A DNA stretch of 64,000 bases from Coriobacteriia bacterium (GCA_009776725.1 WRNE01000001.1:1-64000), one strand, 5' to 3'; shown: positions 28,017 to 37,888, counted from the first letter of the stretch. Numbers and translations are program-made. The notes: generated from the sequence alone by a model not told the origin.

Positions 28017-28206
28017 TGATTAATGGGCTTTTTTATAAAATACAAGTAAGTTTGCATTAGTTTTCAGTAAAGCCCAGTTTTATTAAATAGAGTGGGAGCA
28101 TGGGCTTGGACAACAGCAGCCTTTGCCAACGTGTCGGCTATTACTGTTCACCTGACCAGAGCAAATGCCAGTCAGCTGGCTATATTTTTTTACAAATGCC
28201 GGCTAT

Positions 28207-30165
28207 CTAGATTGTCATACGCAAAATCATAACAACGTCGGCTACTGTGATAACCCCGTCTTGGTTCATATCAAGTGCTGCACGCTGGGCTGGAGTCAAG
28301 CCGATATCAGAAACGGTCGCCCTTAAAGCTATTATCACCTCGTCCATGGTCACCGACCCATCGCCATTTAGGTCGCCTGAGCCAGGAGGCCCGACTGTGT
28401 TCGGCATCAGGCCCCTGCCTCCCCAATTAATTGCTATAAAGTCAATATCACTAAAATGCCGGCTAAAGGTCTCTCGCTCATTGGTTGGTGTTGCGCTTAA
28501 GCCAATGATCGAAGCAGCAGTACGGTTTTGGACAGGTGCATTGTCAGACAAGAACAAAGTGTTGAAGTAGGAGTCGATCATAAAGGTCGACACGCTTGTG
28601 GGAAAACGAAACTCCGCATTCAATTGAAAGGTCGGCCCGCCAGCCCTATTGAACATATAGGAGGCAAAGCCGTTCCCAGTCAAGGTGATGCCTGGGGGAA
28701 GGTTGAAACCGCTGGGAAGCTCCCGCAGGTCCGAACAAGTGTCAAACATGCGACTGGCAAAATAGTCGCCCACAGAGATGATGCCTTGGGGAAGGTTGAA
28801 CCCCGCAGGTAGGGTCCTTAAGCTATAACAGCACGAAAACATGCCCCTGGCGAACGTATGCCCCACCCTGGTCAAGCCTTTGGGCAGGTTGAACCCAGCT
28901 GGTAAAGTAATCAGGCTCGAGCAGCAAAAAAACATATCCGATGCAAAATAGTCACCGACACTGGTGATGCCCTGGGGCAGATTGAAGTTCTGGGGCAAGG
29001 CGGCAAGCTTAGTGCAATACTCGAACAATGATCCCACAAACAAGCTTCCTACCGTATTGATATTTGGCGGCAGGTTGAAACCCACTGGCAGCTGGCTTAG
29101 GCTCGAACAACTGCCAAACATATAAAAAGCAAAATAGTCGCCGGTCGTCTGGATGCTTTGGGGAAAGTTGAAGCCCGCCGGCAGGCTGGCCAGGCTGCTG
29201 CAGTTCAAGAACAGGTAGGCTGCAAACGAGTATCCGACGTCTAAGAAGCCTTGAGGTATGTTAAAGCCTCCTGGCAACGCGGCAAGGCTTGTGCAGTACC
29301 GAAACATACCGAACAAGAAGCAATCACCGGCTTTTGCTATTCTCTGGGGCAAGTTGAAGCTGTTAGGCAGTTTAGCCAAGGCAAAGCATTCGTTAAACAT
29401 TTGGTTAGCAAAATAGTCACCTACCAATACAATGTTCTTGGGCAAAGTAAAGCCTTCAAGGAAGGTGTTCAAGCGGCTACAACAGGAAAAAAGCGAGTCG
29501 GCGAAATTATTCCCAGCCGTCGTGACTGTGTCCCAGTCGACAAACGAAGGCCCCACTGTCAGGTTCGTGCACTTGAAGAACGTGTAGGCCCATTCGTTTA
29601 TGGGAGCAGCAATACTGCCGTTGATCTGCTCGTTAGACCTGGTCATTTCGGGATTGAGTGGGCCAATGACGCCAATCACCATTTCTTTGTTCTCAATGTC
29701 GTTCGACCCGGCAGTCCCATTGCTGAAACCAAATGCGGCAAGCCAGGCCTCCGTCGAGCCGGCAGGCTTGATGGTAATCGTGAAAACGCCTACTGAAGGG
29801 TATTCGTGCCTGATGCCACTGTCCGAAGCACTGTTACCACTGACCGTCTCCGAGCTCTGGTCTCCCCAATTGATATCCCAGTTATAGTATTTACCAATGT
29901 TCTCGTCATACAGCTTGCTGCTCGTCGGCAGAATGAAGCTATTGTTTTGTTGGGTTGTCTGAATAGTCATTTGAAAAGACATATCGGCCAAAGAATGAAT
30001 ACCCAGATCGCCTGACTCTGTCAAAGGGACTGCATCAGGTGTAAGCTCGGTCATGTCGTCAGCAAATGATGTCTTTGGAAATACGATAGCCAGGGCTGCT
30101 GTCAGCACAAACGAAAGAATCAAGGCAAGCGTCTGTGACAGCCATCGGGCTCGTGTATATTTCAT
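28207..30165 (-). CDS. Secreted PKD-LRR-dockerin protein 10
   Basis: 652 residues. The ATG at 30165 has AGAGGAAG about 4 bases upstream; a longer frame to 30204 has no ribosome binding site. Signal peptide about 1-36 (MKYTRARWLSQTLALILSF, cleavage near SFA-DD). PKD-like domain with INWGDQSSE (glutamine for the second glycine) and DSGIRHEYPSVGVFTI. Nine repeats; the first has FLEGF. The C-cap has FQLNAEFRFP and AASIIGLSATP, so the cysteine seen in most paralogues at this place is missing. Dockerin loops are DLNGDGSVTMDE and DMNQDGVITVAD, with asparagine at position 3 and valine at position 10 of the second loop. Confidence 0.9.
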   Translation of the reverse strand: MKYTRARWLSQTLALILSFVLTAALAIVFPKTSFADDMTELTPDAVPLTESGDLGIHSLADMSFQMTIQTTQQNNSFILPTSSKLYDENIGKYYNWDINWGDQSSETVSGNSASDSGIRHEYPSVGVFTITIKPAGSTEAWLAAFGFSNGTAGSNDIENKEMVIGVIGPLNPEMTRSNEQINGSIAAPINEWAYTFFKCTNLTVGPSFVDWDTVTTAGNNFADSLFSCCSRLNTFLEGFTLPKNIVLVGDYFANQMFNECFALAKLPNSFNLPQRIAKAGDCFLFGMFRYCTSLAALPGGFNIPQGFLDVGYSFAAYLFLNCSSLASLPAGFNFPQSIQTTGDYFAFYMFGSCSSLSQLPVGFNLPPNINTVGSLFVGSLFEYCTKLAALPQNFNLPQGITSVGDYFASDMFFCCSSLITLPAGFNLPKGLTRVGHTFARGMFSCCYSLRTLPAGFNLPQGIISVGDYFASRMFDTCSDLRELPSGFNLPPGITLTGNGFASYMFNRAGGPTFQLNAEFRFPTSVSTFMIDSYFNTLFLSDNAPVQNRTAASIIGLSATPTNERETFSRHFSDIDFIAINWGGRGLMPNTVGPPGSGDLNGDGSVTMDEVIIALRATVSDIGLTPAQRAALDMNQDGVITVADVVMILRMTI

Positions 30166-30317
30166 TTCACTTCCTCTCGTAAGTGTTTGGTTTATTAGGT
30201 GCACTAGCGGTAATTTAACAAGGTCATGCCGCTAGATGGTTTGATTTTTTACAAAGGTCCTTTACCTTTTAGCTTAGGCTATAAAAAATACAGCCAAGCA
30301 GATTGGCCTTATATTAC

Positions 30318-32072
30318 TTAGAGGGTTTTCTGTAGCATTAAAATCACGTCGCTCATGGTCACTGTACTGTCCATGTTCATGTCTAGTGCCAATACTTGCT
30401 CGGGAGTCAGGCCAATGTCTTGTACCGTTGCCTGAAGGGCAATGATTACCTCGTCCATGGTGACAAGCCCATCGCCATTTAGGTCTCCTGAGCCCCATTC
30501 ACCGACATGAGGCGGCGTCAGCCCTTTTCCGCCCCAATTCATGTCTATGTAGTCAAGATCGCTGAAATGCCCATCGAAGCTTTCCCTGTTGTCCATCGGC
30601 GTTGGGCTGTCTCCGATGATCGAGGCAGCTGTGCGGCCCTGCCTAGGAGCTTGACTAGACAAGAGGAAGATCCGATAAAAAGCGTTGACGCTATATATCG
30701 GAATCCCCGCTGGAAAACTGAACTCGGCGTTTATTTGGAATTGGGGGCTGCCAGCGCCATAAAACATTTCAGCTGCGAAATAGATCCCGGCTCCAAGCAG
30801 GTTTTGGGGAAGCCTGAACCCAGCTGGCAAAGCATTTAGGCTAGTACAGAAGGCAAACATGTTAGTCGCGAAAAAATCACCGACTGCAGACAGGTTTTGC
30901 GGGAAGGTAAAGCCGTTTGGCAGAACAGCTAAGCTTAAGCACTCCCTAAACATCGACCAGGCAAAAGTATCCCCTACGTGGTTTATGCCTTGGGGAAAGT
31001 TGAAGCCGTCTGGCAAGCCGGCCAAACAATCGCAATTGGCAAACATGTTCAAGGCAAACCCGTCTTGAGCATCTTCGATGCCTGGAGGCAAGTTGAAGCC
31101 GTCAGGGAGGGATTCTAACCCCGTACAAAAGCCAAACATGCTGTTCGCAAAATAATCGCCGATCGATACCAATCCCTGGGGAAGGTTGAAACAAGCCGGC
31201 AAGCCTTTAAGGTTTGGACAGCCAAAGAACATCGACTGGCCAAAATCGTCACCTACGCTTGTCAGGCTTTGCGGCAAGTCGAAGCCATCAGGAAGGTCGG
31301 TAAGGCTCGTGCAGCCAAAGAACAGGCTGGCTGCAAAGTCTTTTCCAGCTGTTCTGATATTTTGGGGGAAATTTAAGCCTTCCCTTATTGTTTCAAGGCT
31401 TGTGCAGCTATAGAACATGCTTTCCATAAAGCCGTCTTCGACTTGCCAAACAGCCTCCCAGCCGGCAAAGGTCGGCGCAACGCTTAAATTGACACATGAG
31501 TTGAACGTGTTCGACCATTCGTAGCTTGGCGGCGGGGCCTCCCCGTCGACCTGGTCGGCTGTCCGGGTCATCTCTGGTCTAATAGTACTTGGTGCTGATA
31601 TGACCATAGCTTTATTGTCTAAGTTGTTTGCTCCCGACGAACTGAAGCCGAAACCGAAGGCGGCTAGCCAAGCCTCAGTAGGCCCATGCGCTGAAATCGT
31701 TATATTGTAGGTGCCCGGAACGAGATAAGTATGGCGGATGCCGCTGTTCGAAGAGCTCGTCCCCGATACGTTCTCATCGCTGCCATCGCCCCAGTCAATC
31801 GACCAGTCGTAGGGCTTTTCCACATCCAAGCCATCAAGGCCGCTGCATGTGGGAACGATAAAAGGCGCGTTCGCTTGGGGGGTCTTAACCACCAGGCAAA
31901 AAGTGTCCGCGTCTTGGCTTTTGATCACGCTTTGGCTGTCAAGCGCTTCGCTAGGCTGGCTCCCGCTTTTAGCCAAGGCCAGGCCAGGGCTTATCCCGAT
32001 AATCAAGGCAACGAGCATGAAAACCAGCATGCTGTATTGGCTTTTATGCCTATTTATAAGAATCGTATACAT
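30318..32072 (-). CDS. Secreted PKD-LRR-dockerin protein 11
   Basis: 584 residues. The ATG at 32072 has AGGGG 4-5 bases upstream; extension to 32135 would put 21 extra residues before a good signal peptide (MYTILINRHKSQYSMLVFML, cleavage near ALA-KS). PKD-like domain with IDWGDGSDE and NSGIRHTYLVPGTYNI. Seven repeats; the first is degenerate (IREGLNFPQ). The C-cap has FQINAEFSFP and AASIIGDSPTP. Dockerin loops are DLNGDGLVTMDE and DMNMDSTVTMSD. The leader contains GGTCTTCTCCACAT, a variant of the shared element, and is 64 bases from the gene 12 stop codon. Confidence 0.9.
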   Translation of the reverse strand: MYTILINRHKSQYSMLVFMLVALIIGISPGLALAKSGSQPSEALDSQSVIKSQDADTFCLVVKTPQANAPFIVPTCSGLDGLDVEKPYDWSIDWGDGSDENVSGTSSSNSGIRHTYLVPGTYNITISAHGPTEAWLAAFGFGFSSSGANNLDNKAMVISAPSTIRPEMTRTADQVDGEAPPPSYEWSNTFNSCVNLSVAPTFAGWEAVWQVEDGFMESMFYSCTSLETIREGLNFPQNIRTAGKDFAASLFFGCTSLTDLPDGFDLPQSLTSVGDDFGQSMFFGCPNLKGLPACFNLPQGLVSIGDYFANSMFGFCTGLESLPDGFNLPPGIEDAQDGFALNMFANCDCLAGLPDGFNFPQGINHVGDTFAWSMFRECLSLAVLPNGFTFPQNLSAVGDFFATNMFAFCTSLNALPAGFRLPQNLLGAGIYFAAEMFYGAGSPQFQINAEFSFPAGIPIYSVNAFYRIFLLSSQAPRQGRTAASIIGDSPTPMDNRESFDGHFSDLDYIDMNWGGKGLTPPHVGEWGSGDLNGDGLVTMDEVIIALQATVQDIGLTPEQVLALDMNMDSTVTMSDVILMLQKTL

Positions 32073-32136
32073 ATTCCCCTGCTTTTTTATTATGTGGAGA
32101 AGACCTTGCAAGAGGCCCATCCCCAGGGTTTTCATA

Positions 32137-33804
32137 CTAGACGAGTGTTAGCCTCAAGGCAATTATCACATCTGCCATGCTGATCATACCGTCGAAGTCC
32201 ATGTCAAAGACATCGATGAAGGCCTGGTCGAGGCCGGTATTGCTAATAGTTGCCTGTAGTGCCAAAATGACTTCGTCCATCGTGACCACGCCGTCTCCGT
32301 TCCAGTCGCCGGAACCGGCTTCTCCGGTCGGCGGTGCCGGCAGGCCCTTGCCGCCCCAGTTGACCGCGATATAATCGATGTCCCTAAACATCTGGCCAAA
32401 AGTCTCCTGCTTGCTTGGAGGCGTTGGACAGCTGGCAATAAGCGAAGCAGCCAACCTGTTCTGCAAGGGGGCATGGTCAGAGAGTTGCAGGCTTTTATAC
32501 CAAGCGTTCGCACTGGCCTCGCCAACCGAGGAAGGGAAGCACAGCTTGTCGTTTATCTGGAATGTGTCGCTTCCTGATGCATATAAGAAGCAGACAGCGA
32601 AGTTGCTGCCCACGCTATGCAGGTTCTGGGGGAAGTTAAAGCTGGGCGGCAGCGAGTCTAGGCTTGGGCAATCGGCCAGCATCCAAGCTGCAAAGTAGTC
32701 TGCAGCGCCACTGATGTCTTGTGGCAGTTGAAAACCGGTTGGCAGGCTGGTCAGGCTGGAGCATGAGGCGAACATGTTGTAGGCGAACAAGTCACCCACA
32801 ATGACAAGGGACTGGGGGAAGTTAAAGCCTTCGGGCAATCTAGTCAAGCTTGTACAAGCCCTAAACATCCCCGCTGCATAGCTGCCCCCGACTTCGCTTG
32901 CACCTGCTGGCAGGCTAAAGCTGTCTGGCAAGCCTACTAGGCTAGTACAGTTATAAAACATTTCTGTGGCAAAGCAGTCTTTCAGCGAGACGATCTTCGG
33001 CGGCAGGTTAAAGCCCTCCGGAAAGCTGATCAAGCTGGAGCAGCCACAAAACATCTGTAGGGCGAAGTTGTCTCCGACGGATTCGATGTCTTGGGGCAGG
33101 CTAAAAGTGTTCGGTACCATATAAAGGCCGGAACAGCCATAAAACAGCCGCTCTGCAAAGAACCTCCCCACACTGCTGACGTCCTCCCATGACACGAAGA
33201 GCGGGGCGTTCAATAAGTTTACGCATTCATAAAACGTGTATGCCCATTCATAATCGGGAGCAAGGCCTACACCGCCAAGCTGGTCTGCCGTCCTTGTCAT
33301 TTCAGGAGTCAGGACCCCGAGGACGCCTATGACCAGGCTCTTGTTTTCTAGCGAGTTCGACCCCTCGTAACCGGTATAAAAGCCAAATGCCGCCAACCAG
33401 GCCTCAGTCGTGCCATTGGAGTTGATAGTCACGTCGTAATAACCGGCAACAGCATAGGTGTGCTCTATGCCGCCGCCCTTGGCGCTGCTTCCGCTGACTG
33501 TCTCGGTGGCGCCATCGCCCCAGTCCACAGACCAATCGTAGGGTTTTCTGACATCGACCCCGTTTAAGGCAGAGCTGGTGGGTAGCAAGAACGTGACATT
33601 GTCAGCAGGAGTGGCGATCACCATTTGAAAGACCCGCCCCTCGTCTTGCAGTGGGGCGCGCAAACTCTCCTGTAAGGCAGGATCCAATCCTGCCTGGTCA
33701 TCAGCCAAAGCCACAAACGGGACTGCACCCAAGGCTGACAGCAACATGGCTAAAGAGAGTATCCAAGCCAGTGTCCTTCTCCCCCGATTATTAAAACTGC
33801 TCAT
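32137..33804 (-). CDS. Secreted PKD-LRR-dockerin protein 12
   Basis: 555 residues. Signal peptide about 1-35 (MSSFNNRGRRTLAWILSLAM, cleavage near ALA-DD). PKD-like domain with VDWGDGATE and GGGIEHTYAVAGYYDV. Six repeats. The C-cap has FQINDKLCFP and ASLIASCPTP. Dockerin loop 1 has tryptophan at position 2 (DWNGDGVVTMDE), and loop 2 is DMDFDGMISMAD. The linker between loops differs from the others (LDQAFIDVF). The ribosome binding site is weak (AGAAAG about 9 bases before the ATG), and a hairpin lies just upstream, so translation may be controlled. Confidence 0.9.
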   Translation of the reverse strand: MSSFNNRGRRTLAWILSLAMLLSALGAVPFVALADDQAGLDPALQESLRAPLQDEGRVFQMVIATPADNVTFLLPTSSALNGVDVRKPYDWSVDWGDGATETVSGSSAKGGGIEHTYAVAGYYDVTINSNGTTEAWLAAFGFYTGYEGSNSLENKSLVIGVLGVLTPEMTRTADQLGGVGLAPDYEWAYTFYECVNLLNAPLFVSWEDVSSVGRFFAERLFYGCSGLYMVPNTFSLPQDIESVGDNFALQMFCGCSSLISFPEGFNLPPKIVSLKDCFATEMFYNCTSLVGLPDSFSLPAGASEVGGSYAAGMFRACTSLTRLPEGFNFPQSLVIVGDLFAYNMFASCSSLTSLPTGFQLPQDISGAADYFAAWMLADCPSLDSLPPSFNFPQNLHSVGSNFAVCFLYASGSDTFQINDKLCFPSSVGEASANAWYKSLQLSDHAPLQNRLAASLIASCPTPPSKQETFGQMFRDIDYIAVNWGGKGLPAPPTGEAGSGDWNGDGVVTMDEVILALQATISNTGLDQAFIDVFDMDFDGMISMADVIIALRLTLV

Positions 33805-33823
33805 TTTTATGCTTTCTGCTCAT

Positions 33824-33840
33824 GTGGAGAAGACCTCCAC
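33824..33840 (-). promoter_or_regulatory. Leader hairpin before LRR-dockerin gene 12
   Basis: GTGGAG (33824-33829) and CTCCAC (33835-33840) pair across a 5-base loop, 20 bases before the start codon. On the minus strand this gives GGTCTTCTCCACAT, the same variant seen before gene 11. Confidence 0.5.
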
Positions 33841-33947
33841 TGTTTAATCCCGACAGCCATCAAAAACCGGGGCTTTTAACAGCCTTCAAGCAAAGGTTGC
33901 TCATGGCAGGACAAGCCCCTGCAGGGTTTTGCTTAATATGACGGGTC

Positions 33948-33980
33948 AAAGCAGTAGGTATACAGGATACCTACTGCTTT
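33948..33980 (-). terminator. Strong hairpin after LRR-dockerin gene 13
   Basis: AAAGCAGTAGGTAT (33948-33961) and ATACCTACTGCTTT (33967-33980) form a perfect 14-bp stem with a 5-base loop, six bases beyond the gene 13 stop codon. The stem ends in TTT on the minus strand, but no longer T-run follows. It is the best terminator candidate inside the array. Confidence 0.55.
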
Positions 33981-33986
33981 TCGCTT

Positions 33987-35750
33987 TTAAGTAGTTGTCA
34001 TTTGTAGCATCAGAATTACATCGTTCATGGTTATGGCCCGGTCGCGGTCGATATCAAGGATGTCGAGCTCGCTTGGGCTTAGTTCAGTTGCGCTGACGGT
34101 CCCTCTTAAGGCAATGATTACCTCGTCCATGGTCACAACGCCGTCGCCATTCAAGTCTCCAGTGCCTGGTTCGCCATGGTCAGGGGGTGTAAGATCCTTG
34201 CCTCCCCAATTGATAGGTATATAGTCCAGGTCTTTAAAGTGTGTGTCGAAAGTATTGCGCTGGGTACTTGGCACGGGGCAGTCGCCGATAATCGACGCTG
34301 CGCTGCGGTTTTGCATAGGCGCTTGCCAAGCCAGTAAGAATGCCCGATAGAAGTTGTTCAAGTTTGTCGAGGTGACCCCGACGGGGAACTTGAACTCGGC
34401 GTTGATTTGAAAATTGGGCCCGCCAGCCATGTTGAACATGTTCGAGGCGAAATAGTTCTCAGCCGAGGTAATGCCTTGCGGCAGGTTGAAGCCACTGGGC
34501 AAAGCGCCCAGGCTGCTGCAGCCATAGAACATGTAGCTAACGAAATTCAAGCCTACGCGGGTAATGCCTTGCGGGAGGTTGAAGTTCGCCGGCAGCGAGG
34601 TGAGTTTTTCGCAGCCATAGAACATGTAGCTAGCAAAACCATCGCCTACTGCTGATATTCCCTGAGGCAGGTTGAAGCCTTCAGGTATCGAAGTCAGATT
34701 GGAACAACCATAGAACAGGTAAGTGGCAAAACTGTTGTTGGCAGTAGTAATTGATTGTGGCAGGTTGAAACCTGCTGGGATGCTAGCTAGGCTTTTACAA
34801 TTGTCAAACATCGCATAGGCAAAATTATCGCCGGCAGTCGTCGTGCTTTGGGGCAGGTTGAAACCAGCCGGCAGGCTGGTTAGGCTAGAGCACCCGTAGA
34901 ACATGTAAGCTGCAAAATTCCTACCTGCGTCGCTTATGTTTTGTGGCAGGTTGAAGTTCGCCGGCAGCGAGACCAGGCTTGTGCAATTGTTAAAGGTCCA
35001 ATAAGCGAAATTATTGCCAACCGTCGTGATTCCTTGGGGGTAGGTAAACCCAGCCGGCAGCGCAGTCAGGCGGCTGCAACCGTAAAACATCCCGTAAGTG
35101 AAGTTGGTGCCGACAGACGAGATAGCCTCCCAGCCTTGGAAGATGGGGGCTTGCACAAGGTTGGTACATGCATAAAAGGTCAGTCCCCATTCAAAGCTAG
35201 GTGCTGAGGCTGTACCGTTGACCTGATCGGCAGTCCTAGTCATTTCCGGTGTAATCACGCTTGGCGACCCCAATACCATGGCTTTGTTCGCAGCATCGTT
35301 GGCACCAGTGGTGCTCTCATAAAAACCAAATGCTGCCAGCCAGGCATCAGTCGTGCCGTTAGGGCTGATCGATATGGCATAATCGCCAGCATTGGCATAA
35401 TTATGGGGTATCCCGCCGCCTTCCGAGCTAAGTCCAGCGTAGGGCTCCGAGTCGCCATCGCCCCAATCAACAATCCAGTTGTAGTACTTGCCGCTTCCAG
35501 TCCCATTCAGGTTACTGCTGATTGGCAACAAGAAGCTCGTATTGTTATTTGGTGTCCTAATATTGAGTTGAAAGGCCTCGCCAGCAGCGAAGGCGTTATC
35601 GGCGGCATGGGCCTGTCCTTCTCCGCCTAAGATATCCCCATACTCAGCCAAGGCTTGGGACGGGATAATCGCTACTAAGGCCATCACCATCAATAAAGGA
35701 ATGAATATGGTGGTTCTTTTTTTCATATCTTTTCTTTCTAAGTACCTCAT
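33987..35750 (-). CDS. Secreted PKD-LRR-dockerin protein 13
   Basis: 587 residues from the ATG at 35750 (AGAGAGG 5 bases upstream). A second candidate start at 35726 (MKKRTTIF) gives an equally good signal peptide, cleaved near ALA-EY. PKD-like domain with VDWGDGDSE and GGGIPHNYANAGDYAI. Seven regular repeats of the LPAGFNLPQ or LPANFNLPQ type. The C-cap has FQINAEFKFP and AASIIGDCPVP. Dockerin loops are DLNGDGVVTMDE and DIDRDRAITMND; the preceding residue is threonine (TGDLNG) rather than serine, and the second loop has arginines at positions 4 and 6. It is followed by a strong hairpin and preceded by gene 14 at 50 bases. Confidence 0.9.
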   Translation of the reverse strand: MRYLERKDMKKRTTIFIPLLMVMALVAIIPSQALAEYGDILGGEGQAHAADNAFAAGEAFQLNIRTPNNNTSFLLPISSNLNGTGSGKYYNWIVDWGDGDSEPYAGLSSEGGGIPHNYANAGDYAISISPNGTTDAWLAAFGFYESTTGANDAANKAMVLGSPSVITPEMTRTADQVNGTASAPSFEWGLTFYACTNLVQAPIFQGWEAISSVGTNFTYGMFYGCSRLTALPAGFTYPQGITTVGNNFAYWTFNNCTSLVSLPANFNLPQNISDAGRNFAAYMFYGCSSLTSLPAGFNLPQSTTTAGDNFAYAMFDNCKSLASIPAGFNLPQSITTANNSFATYLFYGCSNLTSIPEGFNLPQGISAVGDGFASYMFYGCEKLTSLPANFNLPQGITRVGLNFVSYMFYGCSSLGALPSGFNLPQGITSAENYFASNMFNMAGGPNFQINAEFKFPVGVTSTNLNNFYRAFLLAWQAPMQNRSAASIIGDCPVPSTQRNTFDTHFKDLDYIPINWGGKDLTPPDHGEPGTGDLNGDGVVTMDEVIIALRGTVSATELSPSELDILDIDRDRAITMNDVILMLQMTTT

Positions 35751-35800
35751 TTTTACCTCTCTCGTTATTACATCAGTAAACATGCCGACGGCAAAGCAAG

Positions 35801-37888
35801 CTAATTCTCAAGCGTCTTTTGCAGGACTATAACGACGTCAGACATTGTGATGTCACCATCAAAGTCCATGTCCAGCGCCAAGAACTGTCCTGGAGTCAAT
35901 CCAATATCGGCAGTTGTCGCCTGTAAGGCGATGATGACTTCGTCCATCGTTACATAACCATCGTTATTGAGGTCACCAGATCCTGGAGCCCCAACAATCG
36001 GCTCGATAATGCCTTTTCCACCCCAAGTGATTGCCAGGTAGTTGAGGTCTTTGAACCGGTCATCGAAAGTGTTTCTTTGATCGTCTGGGCTTGCGCAATT
36101 ATTGATTATCGAGCTTGCCAGGCGGGTTTGTACCGGAGCGTATGAGGATAATAATAAAGCCCGGGCAAAAGCACCCTCGGCATTCGAGGGTATCGATGCT
36201 GGGAAGCAGAACTGTCGATTAATCTGAAAATCAGGACCGCCTGCCTCGCAAAGCATTTGGGCAGCGAAGCCATAGCCCACAGTTTGGATGTCTTGGGGCA
36301 GGTTAAACCCTTCTGGCAAGCCGTTTAGGCTTACACAGAACGAGAAGATGCCCTCCACAAACCAGTTGCCGACAATCGTGATGTTTTGGGGGATAGTAAA
36401 GCCGTCCGGAAAACGTTCAAGGCTTCGGCAGTTAGAGAACATGTAACTGGCAAATGCGTCGCCTACCGCTGTCAAGCCTTGGGGGAGGTTGAACCTCGCC
36501 GGCAAAGCAATGAGGCCTAAGCAGTCAGTAAACATATAAGCGGCAAAATTGTTATCGGCATACGAAATATCTAGATTCAAACTGAAGGACTTCGGCAGTT
36601 CGGTAAGGCTTAAACAATTTGAGAAAGCCCCGAACAAGAAGTTCTCCCCTACTGTGTTGATTGACTGCGGGATGTTGAAGTTCTTTGGAAGGCCTTGCAG
36701 ACTTGTGCAATCGCTAAACATTTTGCTGGCAAAGTTCGCTCCAACCTCTGTGAGGCTTTGAGGCAGGTTAAAGCTCTTGGGCAGGCTTTGCAAGCTATTG
36801 CACTTGGCAAACATATCTGAGGCAAAATAGTCACCTACGACACTTAAGTCTTTGGGAAAACTAAAGCTGTCACCTATGTCTTGAAGGCTGAAACAGTTCC
36901 TAAACATGCCTTCGGCATAAGACCTGCCTGCTTCTGTTTGGCATTTCGGCAGGCTGAAGCCTTTCGGAAGTGCAGTCAACCGATGGCATTCATAAAACAT
37001 ATTTGATGCAAACAAATCGTCAGCAGAAGCAATTGACTGTGGAAGGTTAAAAGCTTGAGGTAAGCTAACAAGGTTGGAGCATTTGCTGAACATAAATGAG
37101 GCAAACCCGGATTCTACCGATCGGAGGCCTTGAGGCAGGTTGAAATCTTCCGGCAAAGAGACGAGGCTCGAACACTCATAAAACATCCCAGCAGCAAAAT
37201 AAGCGCCAACACTGGTGATACCCTCCCACCCAGCAGTAGCTGGGGCTTCGATGAGATTGACGCATAGGTCAAAAGCGTGTGCCCACTCATAATCTGGTGC
37301 AGGTTGATCACCGTTGATTTGGGCAGTGGTACGTGTCATTTCTGGCCTTAAAGGACTTGTCACAGCCTTTATCATTGCCCGGTTTGCTGCCGTGTTTGCT
37401 CCAAGCAAGTCAAAACCGAAGCCAAAAGCCGCCAACCAGGCCTCGGTCGACTCGTTAGGGGTGACAGTGATCGAATAATCACCGGCACTCGTATAAGTGT
37501 GCGCTAAGCCGGTGCCTGGATAGCTGTTTCCTTTAGAGTCTTGCCAGCTCTTGTCGCCCCACTCGATGTGCCAATCATAGGGTTTTAAAGCATTATCCCT
37601 GATCAGAATAGAGCTGGTCGGCAAAATGAAGACAGTATTGGAAGTAGGAATGCTTACCGTTATTTGAAAATAAGGGTACAGCGGGGGTGTCGTAGTCGTA
37701 TCGTCTGAACCTAGGCTATCATCGTCTAGGCTATCGTCTGGAACAGTCAAATCAATATCGTCACTTGCCGAATCAACTAGTTCGGCAAAGGCTTGGAGAG
37801 GTACCAGTCCCACCAATGTCAGAGCCATGGCCAGTGCCAATAAAGCTGCAAAGGCCTTGCCTGTCCCTCTCGTTTTTTTTCTAATCAT
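35801..37888 (-). CDS. Secreted PKD-LRR-dockerin protein 14 (first of the array)
   Basis: 695 residues. The ATG at 37888 has GAGGAGGGAAAG upstream; a start at 37906 would place that site inside the gene. Signal peptide about 1-36 (MIRKKTRGTGKAFAALLALA, cleavage near AFA-EL), followed by an acidic Asp/Ser/Thr-rich stretch of about 35 residues not seen in the others. PKD-like domain with IEWGDKSWQ and GTGLAHTYTSAGDYSI. Ten repeats, of which two are irregular (IGDSFSFPK, and SLNLDIS without the FNLPQ turn). The C-cap has FQINRQFCFP and SSIINNCASP. Dockerin loops are DLNNDGYVTMDE and DMDFDGDITMSD, ending LEN. It lies 286 bases downstream of the cohesin genes. Confidence 0.9.
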   Translation of the reverse strand: MIRKKTRGTGKAFAALLALAMALTLVGLVPLQAFAELVDSASDDIDLTVPDDSLDDDSLGSDDTTTTPPLYPYFQITVSIPTSNTVFILPTSSILIRDNALKPYDWHIEWGDKSWQDSKGNSYPGTGLAHTYTSAGDYSITVTPNESTEAWLAAFGFGFDLLGANTAANRAMIKAVTSPLRPEMTRTTAQINGDQPAPDYEWAHAFDLCVNLIEAPATAGWEGITSVGAYFAAGMFYECSSLVSLPEDFNLPQGLRSVESGFASFMFSKCSNLVSLPQAFNLPQSIASADDLFASNMFYECHRLTALPKGFSLPKCQTEAGRSYAEGMFRNCFSLQDIGDSFSFPKDLSVVGDYFASDMFAKCNSLQSLPKSFNLPQSLTEVGANFASKMFSDCTSLQGLPKNFNIPQSINTVGENFLFGAFSNCLSLTELPKSFSLNLDISYADNNFAAYMFTDCLGLIALPARFNLPQGLTAVGDAFASYMFSNCRSLERFPDGFTIPQNITIVGNWFVEGIFSFCVSLNGLPEGFNLPQDIQTVGYGFAAQMLCEAGGPDFQINRQFCFPASIPSNAEGAFARALLLSSYAPVQTRLASSIINNCASPDDQRNTFDDRFKDLNYLAITWGGKGIIEPIVGAPGSGDLNNDGYVTMDEVIIALQATTADIGLTPGQFLALDMDFDGDITMSDVVIVLQKTLEN

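Noticed and set aside
10378-37888. Open frames opposite the LRR genes containing repeated LRQVEA/GKLKPSG-like peptides
   Set aside because: They are the antisense reading of the 93-base repeats, which explains their apparent repeat structure; no start signals support them.
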